A program made the translations under genes and the position numbers. A model generated the notes under the pieces. It saw nothing but the letters and a program-made list of their open reading frames with translations, had not been told where the DNA came from and made no database searches. DNA of 64,000 bases, taken from contig CAIOAN010000008.1 in the NCBI GenBank assembly GCA_903855995.1, forward strand, positions 248,001-312,000, read 5' to 3'. This document shows, in pieces, positions 36,999 to 45,764 of this stretch (position 1 is its first letter; each line of letters starts with the position of its first letter). The stretch comes from an uncultured Opitutia bacterium. Lineage in GTDB: Bacteria > Verrucomicrobiota > Verrucomicrobiia > Opitutales > UBA953.

Positions 36999-37805
36999 TC
37001 AGAGCGAATGATCCATATCGAGCGCTGGTGCGTCGACGGAAGTCTGGCCGATCACTACCGCCGGCACACCGGCCACGCTCGTATGCGGGGCGACATCCTT
37101 CAAGACCACTGAGCCGGCCCCGATTTTGGCGCCCTCACCGATGGTGATATTCCCGAGAATCTTCGCGCCGGCGCCGACGAGCACGCCCGAGCGGATCTTC
37201 GGGTGGCGATCCCCGCGCGCCTTACCCGTACCACCCAACGTGACCTCATGCAGGAACGAGACGTTGTCGGCGACGACACTGGTCTCACCCGCCACGAAAC
37301 CGGTGGCATGATCAAGCAGGATACCGACGCCGAAGCGCGCAGCCGGGTGGATATCCACCGCAAGGTGTTCCGAAGCAAGCGATTGCAGATGAATGGCGAG
37401 CTCCTTACGGCCCGCTGTCCAGAGTACATGTGCCAGACGATGGGTCGAGATCGCATGGAAACCTTTGAACCAAAGGAAAGGAATCAAGGCGTGTTCGGTC
37501 GCCGGATCGCGCTCGAGCGTGGCGCGAATGTCCGCCCGCATCTGCGAGAGGACCTCAGGGTCGGCGGCCACGGCCTCACCGAGCACGCGCAGGATGAGGC
37601 TGAGATCCTGGCCCGAAGGCGCGAGACGCTCCGCCAGGCGCTGCACCATGCCGGCACCGAAGTTCTCACGCTCCAGAACGAAGCGTTGTAGCATGGGAGC
37701 CAGGGCCGGTTCGGACTTCGACACGGCCGTGGCGCGCGTGCGCAGCTCCTTCCAAAGCGAAGCTTCAGTGGCGCAGACCAGTGCAATGGAACGAGCATCA
37801 GCCAT
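36999..37805 (-). CDS. cysE: Serine O-acetyltransferase CysE
   Basis: A 268-residue enzyme that transfers acetyl from acetyl-CoA to serine, the first step of cysteine synthesis. The helical N-terminal domain contains DIRATLERDPATEHALIPFLWFKGFHAI. The left-handed beta-helix contains LLDHATGFVAGET, VTLGGTGKARGDRHPKI and VLVGAGAKILGNI. The C-terminus is a typical CysE tail (VAGVPAVVIGQ), where cysteine feedback binds. O-acetylserine and homoserine chemistry continues in metY further on. It is divergent from the thioredoxin-like gene across 164 bases with a repeated motif. Confidence 0.94.
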   Translation of the reverse strand: MADARSIALVCATEASLWKELRTRATAVSKSEPALAPMLQRFVLERENFGAGMVQRLAERLAPSGQDLSLILRVLGEAVAADPEVLSQMRADIRATLERDPATEHALIPFLWFKGFHAISTHRLAHVLWTAGRKELAIHLQSLASEHLAVDIHPAARFGVGILLDHATGFVAGETSVVADNVSFLHEVTLGGTGKARGDRHPKIRSGVLVGAGAKILGNITIGEGAKIGAGSVVLKDVAPHTSVAGVPAVVIGQTSVDAPALDMDHSL

Positions 37806-37834
37806 AGGACAGGGTGTTTAATTCGGGCTTTTCC

Positions 37835-37866
37835 GCCAATTTGGCAACCCATGAGTCAATTTGGCA
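37835..37866. promoter_or_regulatory. Paired CAATTTGGCA motif, probable operator
   Basis: CAATTTGGCA occurs at 37837-37846 and again at 37857-37866, 20 bases apart, about two helical turns. The first copy extends to a perfect 11-base dyad GCCAA-T-TTGGC (37835-37845). It lies between the divergent cysE and thioredoxin-like genes, so one regulator could control both. The regulator is unknown. Confidence 0.5.
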
Positions 37867-37969
37867 TGAAAATAAGCCGTTTACCGTGAAACGGGAAAGT
37901 TAACCGCACCGAAGGGGTTGAAATCTGCAAGCCGCCCCATACATACACCTACCTATCCCCATCACCCAC

Positions 37970-38539
37970 ATGCGTATCCTATCCTCACTCCTCGCGTGCT
38001 TCGTCGCCGTCGCGGCCTTCGCGACCGCCGAAGTCGGCAAGCCGGCTCCTGATTTCAGCGGCAAGACCCTCGACGGCAAGACCGTCAGCCTCGCTGACTT
38101 TAAGGGCAAGGTCGTCGTGCTCGAATGGTACAACCCCGGCTGCCCCGTCGTCAAAAAGTTCTATGACGCAGGCAAGATGCAGGAATTCCAGAAACAGGTC
38201 ATCGCCCAGGGCGGCGCTTGGCTGATTATCAACACCGGTGGTGCGGAAATCAAAGAAAGCAGCTCCTACTACCCCGGCACGCTGGTGCAGGACACGAACC
38301 AGAGCATCGGCCGCGCCTTCGAAGCCAAGGTCACCCCTCACTGCTACGTGATCGATGAAAAGGGTATCCTCGCCTACAAGGGCGCGATCGACAGCGGCAG
38401 CGTCTCCACCAAGGCCTCTGAAATCGACAAGTCTACCAACTACGTCCTCGCCGCCGTCAAGGCCGTGAAGGAAGGCAAGACCCCGGAAGTCGCAAACAGC
38501 AAGCCCTACGGCTGCGGCGTGAAGTACAACAAGCCGTAA
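37970..38539 (+). CDS. Exported thioredoxin-fold protein with a single active-site cysteine
   Basis: A 189-residue protein with a signal peptide (RILSSLLACFVAVAAFATA). An AhpC/TlpA-type thioredoxin fold follows: GKPAPDFSGKTLDGKTVSLADFKGKVVVLEWY. The active site reads NPGCPVVKK, so only Cys58 is present instead of CxxC. A second Cys182 lies in the C-terminal KPYGCGVKY, a motif seen in a widespread redoxin-like family. Cis-Pro is in VTPHCYVID, next to Cys. It may reduce peroxides or form mixed disulfides in the periplasm. The start follows a C-rich leader. Confidence 0.85.
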   Translation: MRILSSLLACFVAVAAFATAEVGKPAPDFSGKTLDGKTVSLADFKGKVVVLEWYNPGCPVVKKFYDAGKMQEFQKQVIAQGGAWLIINTGGAEIKESSSYYPGTLVQDTNQSIGRAFEAKVTPHCYVIDEKGILAYKGAIDSGSVSTKASEIDKSTNYVLAAVKAVKEGKTPEVANSKPYGCGVKYNKP

Positions 38540-38561
38540 TCGGCTTCCAGCTCCGGAAAAC

Positions 38562-38590
38562 AAAAGGCGTCCGCGAGGACGCCTTTTTTA
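38562..38590 (+). terminator. Rho-independent terminator of the thioredoxin-like gene
   Basis: An 11-bp stem, AAAAGGCGTCC and GGACGCCTTTT with GCGA loop, followed by further Ts, 22 bases past the stop. The A tract before the stem could also serve the convergent phosphatase gene. Confidence 0.88.
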
Positions 38591-38609
38591 TTGCCCTTAT
38601 TTCGCGCGT

Positions 38610-39992
38610 TCAGGCCACGCCCGTCGCCTGCAACAGCTTGGCGTGCACCTGGTCATTACGCAGGTGGGGCGTGAAGAGCTGAGAGCCGGGCCCGGAAGTA
38701 CAGAATTCAACCATCTCTCCCGTGTGATTATTGCTGGTCCAGCCGATGGAAGTGTAGCGCATCAGCACCTCGGAAAGAGTCTTGGTCGAAACGACCTTCG
38801 CACGATCATCCGGCTTGAACTTTAGGCCGGTGACCTGCTCTGCCTTGGCCACGAAATCCTTGGGCGAGAAACCCTTCGTCTCGGCCTTGAGCACCTCGAG
38901 CGACATCTTGAATCCGGCCATCCGGTCGAAGGCAGGCGAAGACTCCGCATAAGAAGGCGCCGAAGTATCGAAGTCCTCATTGCCAAGTCCGTTGACGTTA
39001 AAGCCGCCCGTGCCGTGGTCGGTCGTGATGACGAGCAAAGTGTCGGGATTCTTATCAATGAAGGCCAGCACGGTGGCGATGGCCTCATCAAACGCAACCT
39101 GGTCGCGGATGGCGGCAGCCCCGTCATTGCCGTGAGCGGCGTGGTCGATGCGACCTCCTTCGACGAGCAGGAAGAAACCTTCTGAAGCCGAACTGAGACG
39201 ATGGAGCGCCACCTTCGTCATCTCGGACAGTGTCGGGGTCGAGGCCTGGAGTTCGGTCGACTGCAGGCGGTCAATTTCAAAGGGGATATGGCTTTTGCTG
39301 AAAAGCCCCAGCAAGGGCGCCTGGCCCGTGTCGGCGAGCAACTGAGTACGATTCAGCGCTACGCCGTAGCCGGCCTTACGGTAGGCGGCCACAAGGTCGT
39401 CGCTGAAATACATCGTGCCTCCGCCCAGAACGACGTCGACGCCGCGCTCGAGATACTGGGCGGCGATGGTCTTCTGGTCGGAGCGCTTGGCGACGGTGGC
39501 GGCGAAGCCCGCCGGCGTGGCGTGCGTCGCGGTGGCGGTGGTGACAAGTCCGCAGCGCTTGCGGGCCGCATTCATCTTCTGGACGAGCGTGACGGGCTTG
39601 CGGCCGTCGGTCGTGATATTCAAGACGCCGTTGTTGATACGTTCACCGATGCCCCAGCAGCTGGCGGCGGCGGCGGAGTCGGTCACGATGCCGCTGGCGG
39701 AATCCGTTTCGCAAAGCGATCGGACGACGGGACGTTCACCGTACATCTTCATCCAGTGCGAGGAACGTTTCTCGGTACGGGTCAGGTAAGTCTGCGCGGC
39801 GGTGAGCACCGAGAAACACATCCCGTCGGACACCATGAAGATTACATTCTTGGCCTGACGCTTGGCCGAATTAGCCGAAGCCTCGCGACCATCGACGCCG
39901 AGCGCCCGGGCGGAGCCGGCGCCGAAGGCAAGGCTGCCGAGGCCGGCGAATTTCAGGAAATCACGACGCGACGAGGAACGGGGCTGGTTCAT
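38610..39992 (-). CDS. Tat-exported alkaline phosphatase
   Basis: A protein of about 460 residues. A Tat signal (SSRRDFLKFAGLGSLAFG) is followed by the PhoA-type core: metal Asp56 in MVSDGMCF, nucleophile Ser106 in VTDSAAAASCW, EGGRIDHAAHGND and LVITTDHGTGGFNVNG, with a last His near SNNHTGE. It should cleave phosphomonoesters in the periplasm or outside using two zinc ions and magnesium. The Tat route suggests folding before export. ATG at 39992 gives the twin-arginine signal. No PhoB box recognised. Confidence 0.92.
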   Translation of the reverse strand: MNQPRSSSRRDFLKFAGLGSLAFGAGSARALGVDGREASANSAKRQAKNVIFMVSDGMCFSVLTAAQTYLTRTEKRSSHWMKMYGERPVVRSLCETDSASGIVTDSAAAASCWGIGERINNGVLNITTDGRKPVTLVQKMNAARKRCGLVTTATATHATPAGFAATVAKRSDQKTIAAQYLERGVDVVLGGGTMYFSDDLVAAYRKAGYGVALNRTQLLADTGQAPLLGLFSKSHIPFEIDRLQSTELQASTPTLSEMTKVALHRLSSASEGFFLLVEGGRIDHAAHGNDGAAAIRDQVAFDEAIATVLAFIDKNPDTLLVITTDHGTGGFNVNGLGNEDFDTSAPSYAESSPAFDRMAGFKMSLEVLKAETKGFSPKDFVAKAEQVTGLKFKPDDRAKVVSTKTLSEVLMRYTSIGWTSNNHTGEMVEFCTSGPGSQLFTPHLRNDQVHAKLLQATGVA

Positions 39993-40066
39993 ATTCTTGG
40001 TATTGGGCCGAAAGGGCCTGCCGGGCAACAGTAGTTCCCCGGGAAGTCCGTTTAAAGCGCCGACGA

Positions 40067-41953
40067 TCAGGCCTGCGGAGCGGCGGGGGGGGCGGGCGGA
40101 ACAGGCGCGGCCGGGACGTGCGCCTTGAGGCGACGTTCGGTCACCTCAGCCGACACAAGCGCGACGAAATCAGCCAGAGTTCGGTTGCCTTCGAAAGACT
40201 TGTCGGCACGAGAGCGAACATTGACCAAGCCGGCTTCCTTTTCCTTGGCGCCCACCACGAGCATATGCGGGACCTTGGACATCTCGGCACGGCGGATCTT
40301 AGCGCCAAGTTTATCGGATGAACCGTCGACGCTGCAGCGGATCTTGGCAACCTTCAGAACCTCGGCCATCGCTTCGCAGTCGGCATTGAGGTCGTCATTG
40401 AGAGGGATGATACGGACCTGTTCGGGCGAGAGCCAGGTCGGGAAGTCGCCGGCGAAGTGCTCGATCAGGATGCCGACGAAGCGTTCCATGGAACCGAACG
40501 GTGCACGGTGGATCATCACCGGGCGGTGCGGCTTGTTGTCGGCTCCGTTATAGGTGAGTTCGAAACGCTCGGGGAGGTTGAAGTCGACCTGCACGGTACC
40601 CAGCTGCCACTCGCGGCCGATGACATCGCGGACAACGAAGTCGATCTTCGGGCCATAGAACGCGGCTTCGCCAGGCTCTTCAGAGAAGGCGACGCCGAGG
40701 GTGGCCGCGGCGGCACGGCAGGCGGCTTCGGCCTTATCCCAGTTCTCAGTGGTACCGGTGTACTTGGCCGAGTCAGGATTACGCAGGCCGACGCGGACGC
40801 GATAGTCGTTCAGGCCGAGCGTCTTGAGGACGATCTTCACGAGCTCAAGGCAACCGAGGACTTCGGGGAGGACTTGGTCTTCGGTGCAAAAAAGGTGGGC
40901 GTCATCCTGGGTGAAACCGCGGACGCGGGTCATCCCGCTTAGCTCACCAGACTGTTCCCAGCGGTAGACCGTGCCGAATTCGGCGAGGCGCACCGGCAGA
41001 TCGCGATAGGAATGCGGCTGGGAAGCGTAGATGCGGATGTGGTGCGGGCAGTTCATTGGCTTCAGCAGGAAGCCCTGCACCGTTCCGTCCGCCAGACGGT
41101 TGGTAAGTTCGCCGCAACCGCAGCCCTCCTTGGCAAGCATCTCCATGGCCTCGCGCTCGACGAGCGGAGGAAACTGGGCATCCTTGTAATAAGGAAAGTG
41201 GCCCGAGGTGCGGTAGAGATCGAGGTTGCCGATGTGCGGCGTGAAAACCTGCTTGTAGCCGGTCTGGAAGAGGCGTTCGGAGATGAAGTTCTGGAGTTCC
41301 TGGCGGACGACCGCGCCGTTGGGCGTCCAGAGGATGAGGCCCTGCCCCACCTTCTCATCGATATGGAAGAGCTTCAGCTCCTTGCCCAACTTGCGGTGGT
41401 CGCGCTTCTTAGCCTCCTCGGCACGGACCATGGCCTGTTCGAGTTCATCCTTGGTCGCGAAGGCAGTGCCGTAGATACGCTGGAGCTGCTTGTTCTTCTC
41501 GTCTCCGCGATGGTAGGCGCCGGCGATGTGCAGGAGTTTGAACGCCTTGACCTGCGAGCTGTAGCGGACGTGGGTGCCGGCGCAAAGGTCGACGAACTCT
41601 CCATTCTTATAAAACGAAATCGTCTCCCCGGCCGGGATGTCACCGAGTCGACCGACCTTGTAGGCATTCTGTCCACGCTCGCGGATAAGCTTCTCGGCCT
41701 CTTCGCGGGTGCATTCAAAACGCTCGAACTTCTGGTTCTCTTTGGAGATACGGCGCATCTCTTCCTCGATCTTCACCAAGTCCTCGGCCGTGAAGGTGTG
41801 GTCGAGGTCGAAGTCGTAGTAGAAGCCGCTGTCGGTGGGCGGACCGATATCAAGCTGCGCCTGGGGGAAGAGGCGGAGTACCGCGGCACCCAGCATATGG
41901 GCGGCGGAGTGGCGAATCTCCTCGAGGGGAGTCATCTGCGGGCGGGAGGACAT
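40067..41953 (-). CDS. thrS: Threonyl-tRNA synthetase
   Basis: A protein of about 628 residues. It starts directly with the editing domain (IRHSAAHMLGAAVL, and DLCAGTHV with the editing Cys), so the N-terminal TGS domain of usual ThrS is missing. Catalytic core: motif 2 region RVRGFTQDDAHLF, zinc ligand in KPMNCPHH, motif 3 HRAPFGSMERFVG. The anticodon domain runs from about 490 (RIIPLNDDL). About 25 residues are inserted before the zinc Cys, with CGCG. The C-terminal tail is Pro/Ala-rich. ATG at 41953 chosen. It lies 78 bases after cysS. Confidence 0.94.
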   Translation of the reverse strand: MSSRPQMTPLEEIRHSAAHMLGAAVLRLFPQAQLDIGPPTDSGFYYDFDLDHTFTAEDLVKIEEEMRRISKENQKFERFECTREEAEKLIRERGQNAYKVGRLGDIPAGETISFYKNGEFVDLCAGTHVRYSSQVKAFKLLHIAGAYHRGDEKNKQLQRIYGTAFATKDELEQAMVRAEEAKKRDHRKLGKELKLFHIDEKVGQGLILWTPNGAVVRQELQNFISERLFQTGYKQVFTPHIGNLDLYRTSGHFPYYKDAQFPPLVEREAMEMLAKEGCGCGELTNRLADGTVQGFLLKPMNCPHHIRIYASQPHSYRDLPVRLAEFGTVYRWEQSGELSGMTRVRGFTQDDAHLFCTEDQVLPEVLGCLELVKIVLKTLGLNDYRVRVGLRNPDSAKYTGTTENWDKAEAACRAAAATLGVAFSEEPGEAAFYGPKIDFVVRDVIGREWQLGTVQVDFNLPERFELTYNGADNKPHRPVMIHRAPFGSMERFVGILIEHFAGDFPTWLSPEQVRIIPLNDDLNADCEAMAEVLKVAKIRCSVDGSSDKLGAKIRRAEMSKVPHMLVVGAKEKEAGLVNVRSRADKSFEGNRTLADFVALVSAEVTERRLKAHVPAAPVPPAPPAAPQA

Positions 41954-42031
41954 GTCGTAAAAAGCTGTCCTTTCGCTAGGGACTCCCGAGGCCGAGGGCA
42001 AGGACGGAGGCGAGCCCCCTGCCCCGCCTGA

Positions 42032-43462
42032 TTACGACTTCTTCAAATCGTAGCCGTCCTTGCGGTCCAGCATCGTCCAGCCCAAGGCGGCGAGGTCCTT
42101 GCGATACTGATCCGCGGCGGCAAAGTCCTTGGACTGCTTGGCAGCCCAGCGGCGGGCGCCGAGATCGGCGACGGCGACCGGAACGGCAACCTCTGCCTTG
42201 ACGGCGAAGAGCTGGAGTCCGAGCGCGAAAAGGATCTTGGCGAGGCCGGAGACATCCTGTCGGGCCTGATCGGCGGAAGGCTCATCCTTCTCGGCGAGCA
42301 CGGTGAAGACCTGTCCGAGGCAGCCGGGGATATTGAGATCGTCCTGCAGGACTTCCCACGCCTTGGCGAACCGACCCCAGGAGGTCTGGACTTCCTGGGC
42401 GACCGGCGCGGCAAATTCGGCTCGGGTGAAACCGGCGACGGCGAGCAGGCGGTCGGCACCCCGCTCGAGTTTGGCGAGGGCGGATCGCGAATCATCGACG
42501 CCCTTCATGGTGAAATTAAGCGAGCCGCGATAATGTCCGGCGATGAGCGTATAGCGCACCTCCATCGGCGAGAAGCCCTTGGCGACGAGTTCGTCGAGCG
42601 TATAGAGGTTGCCCTTGCTCTTGGACATCTTCTCGCCCTCGACCATGAGGTGGGCGCTATGGAACCAATGGGCGGCGAAGCCTTTCACGCCGGTGGCGCA
42701 CTCGCTTTGAGCGATCTCGTTCTCGTGATGCGGGAAGCAGAGATCGATGCCGCCGCCATGCAGGTCGAAGGTCGCTCCGAGATGGGCCAAGGACATCGCC
42801 GAGCATTCGATATGCCAGCCGGGCCGACCTTCACCCCAAGGAGAAGGCCAGAAGTTGGCGCCATCCTCGGGCTTGCGGGACTTCCAGAGCGCGAAGTCGG
42901 AGGCGGATTCACGCTCATATTCGTCGGCGTCGTTGGCTTCGCCGGCGGAATTCTCATGCTGTGTCTCGAGTTTTGAAAAATCAATATGGTTGAGTTTTCC
43001 GTAATCGGCGCAGGTGCAGACCTTAAAATAGACCGACCCATCCTTGGCGACATACGCATGGCCGCGGTCCACGAGGGCCTTGATCATTGCGATTTGCTGT
43101 GGGATGTGCGCGACCGCACTGGGCTCGACCTGTGGAGGCAGAAGGCCGAGGGCCTTGCAATCGGCATGAAACTTATCCGTCCAAGTCTTGGTGAAGGCCC
43201 CGAGCGTCTGACCGGCCGCTTGCGCGCCCCGGATCGTCTTGTCGTCGACGTCGGTGATGTTGCGCACGTGTTTCACGTTCAATCCGGCCACCTCGAGGGT
43301 GCGGCGAAGGACGTCCTGCACCGTGAACGTCCGGAAATTGCCGATGTGGGCTGGGCCGTAGACCGTCGGCCCGCAGCAGTACATGCCGAAGACATCATGA
43401 CCCGGCTTGGTCAGCAGCGGCCGCTTCTCGCGGGACATCGTATCGTGCAGAAACACGGGCAT
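42032..43462 (-). CDS. cysS: Cysteinyl-tRNA synthetase
   Basis: A protein of about 476 residues. CysS hallmarks: zinc Cys in YCCGPTVYG, HIGH-like AHIGN at about 38-42, zinc residues in IECSAMS and HHENEIAQSE, and KMSKSKGN. The C-terminal anticodon domain ends with DYRKDLAALGWTMLDRKDG-type segment. It charges tRNA-Cys. The ATG at 43462 (MPVFLHD) gives the standard start. A terminator-like hairpin lies between it and the GH16 gene upstream. Confidence 0.95.
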   Translation of the reverse strand: MPVFLHDTMSREKRPLLTKPGHDVFGMYCCGPTVYGPAHIGNFRTFTVQDVLRRTLEVAGLNVKHVRNITDVDDKTIRGAQAAGQTLGAFTKTWTDKFHADCKALGLLPPQVEPSAVAHIPQQIAMIKALVDRGHAYVAKDGSVYFKVCTCADYGKLNHIDFSKLETQHENSAGEANDADEYERESASDFALWKSRKPEDGANFWPSPWGEGRPGWHIECSAMSLAHLGATFDLHGGGIDLCFPHHENEIAQSECATGVKGFAAHWFHSAHLMVEGEKMSKSKGNLYTLDELVAKGFSPMEVRYTLIAGHYRGSLNFTMKGVDDSRSALAKLERGADRLLAVAGFTRAEFAAPVAQEVQTSWGRFAKAWEVLQDDLNIPGCLGQVFTVLAEKDEPSADQARQDVSGLAKILFALGLQLFAVKAEVAVPVAVADLGARRWAAKQSKDFAAADQYRKDLAALGWTMLDRKDGYDLKKS

Positions 43463-43478
43463 AGGTGAGCCAGTTAGC

Positions 43479-43498
43479 AAACAAGCCCCGCCTGGGGC
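43479..43498 (-). terminator. Terminator-like hairpin after the GH16 gene
   Basis: A GCCCC/GGGGC stem with a 4-base loop at 43485-43498, followed on the minus strand by TTGTTT. It lies between the GH16 stop and the cysS start and would separate the two. Confidence 0.55.
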
Positions 43499-43515
43499 GA
43501 GACGGAACTGCGGGC

Positions 43516-44298
43516 TCAGCGCTGAAGCACCCGGACATAATCCACCACGAATTGCGCCGGAAAAACCGTCTCCGGGCCGACCGGGCCACCGAAGCCGCCG
43601 CCCACCGCGAGATTCAACACCAGGTGGAACTTCTGGTCAAACGGAGCGGGGAAAGGCACCCCTGCGGCAGACCACTGTTTCTGCTCCTGATATCGGACGC
43701 CATCAACGAACCAGCGCATCACGCCCGCCTCCCACTCTACAGCGAACAAATGGAAACCTTCGGTGAAGTCACCTTTGGTCAAGCGATAGGACTGCCCCTT
43801 GAAAAGATTCTTCGGCCAAGGTGCGCCGAAGTGGAGCGTGCCATGAACCTGGTCCGGCTCATGTCCCTTGAATTCCATGATGTCGATCTCGCCGCTGGCC
43901 GCCCAGCCGCCGTACTTCTCATCAGAGGGCAACATCCAGAAGGCAGGCCAGAGCCCCTTCCCCGCAGGCAGTTTTGCCGACATCTCAAAACGACCATAGA
44001 GCCAGTCCGCACGGCGCTTCGTGCGAATACGTGCGGAGGAATAATCCTTCAGCACCCCCGCCATGTTCAACTTCTCGCGACGGGCTTCGATGATTAGATG
44101 GCCGTTCTCGACGCGCAGGTTATTCGGGCGATCGAGGTAATATTGCAATTCGCCGTTGCCGCCGCCGTGACCATTCTCCTCCACCGCCCACTTCGTCCAG
44201 TCGAGTTCGTTGCCATTGAAATCATCCCGCCAGACCTCACGCCACTCCGCGGAGACGAGAGCCAGGGGTAGCAAAAGGAGGGGCAAACCTAAGCGCAT
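43516..44298 (-). CDS. Secreted GH16 endo-beta-glucanase-like enzyme
   Basis: A protein of about 260 residues. Signal peptide (RLGLPLLLLPLALVSA), then a GH16 jelly-roll: WREVWRDDFNGNELDWTKW start, WPAFWMLPSD, and catalytic GEIDIMEF with Glu137, Asp139 and Glu142. The final strand is FVVDYVRVLQR. It should cleave beta-1,3 or mixed-linkage glucans such as laminarin. The ATG at 44298 is used. Upstream on the minus strand is AAAAGGGGAAG, one of few Shine-Dalgarno-like sites here. Together with the GH79-like gene it points to polysaccharide use. Confidence 0.9.
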   Translation of the reverse strand: MRLGLPLLLLPLALVSAEWREVWRDDFNGNELDWTKWAVEENGHGGGNGELQYYLDRPNNLRVENGHLIIEARREKLNMAGVLKDYSSARIRTKRRADWLYGRFEMSAKLPAGKGLWPAFWMLPSDEKYGGWAASGEIDIMEFKGHEPDQVHGTLHFGAPWPKNLFKGQSYRLTKGDFTEGFHLFAVEWEAGVMRWFVDGVRYQEQKQWSAAGVPFPAPFDQKFHLVLNLAVGGGFGGPVGPETVFPAQFVVDYVRVLQR

Positions 44299-44382
44299 GA
44301 GCCATCTTCCCCTTTTCAAGGCATTCGGGACAAGGTCATAAAAGGGATTCCGGCTTGTTTCAGGGTGTTCAAAAAGAGATAA

Positions 44383-45714
<1,332 letters not shown>

Positions 45715-45736
45715 GAGAGACTTGAAGTCGAAGATC

Positions 45737-45764
45737 AGGGCGGGCCGCAAGGCCTGCCCTTTTT
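45737..45764 (+). terminator. Rho-independent terminator of metY
   Basis: AGGGCGGGCC pairs with GGCCTGCCCT (one G-T pair) around a GCAA tetraloop, followed by five Ts. It lies 22 bases past the metY stop, and its T tract ends at the stop codon of the convergent acyltransferase gene. Confidence 0.88.

Noticed and set aside
37857-37875. TTGGCATG followed by AAGC, resembling a sigma-54 promoter
   Set aside because: The -12 element lacks TTGC, and the sequence is already explained as part of the repeated CAATTTGGCA motif.
41012-42031. Plus-strand frame opposite thrS
   Set aside because: Antisense shadow of a well-conserved synthetase. No independent evidence.
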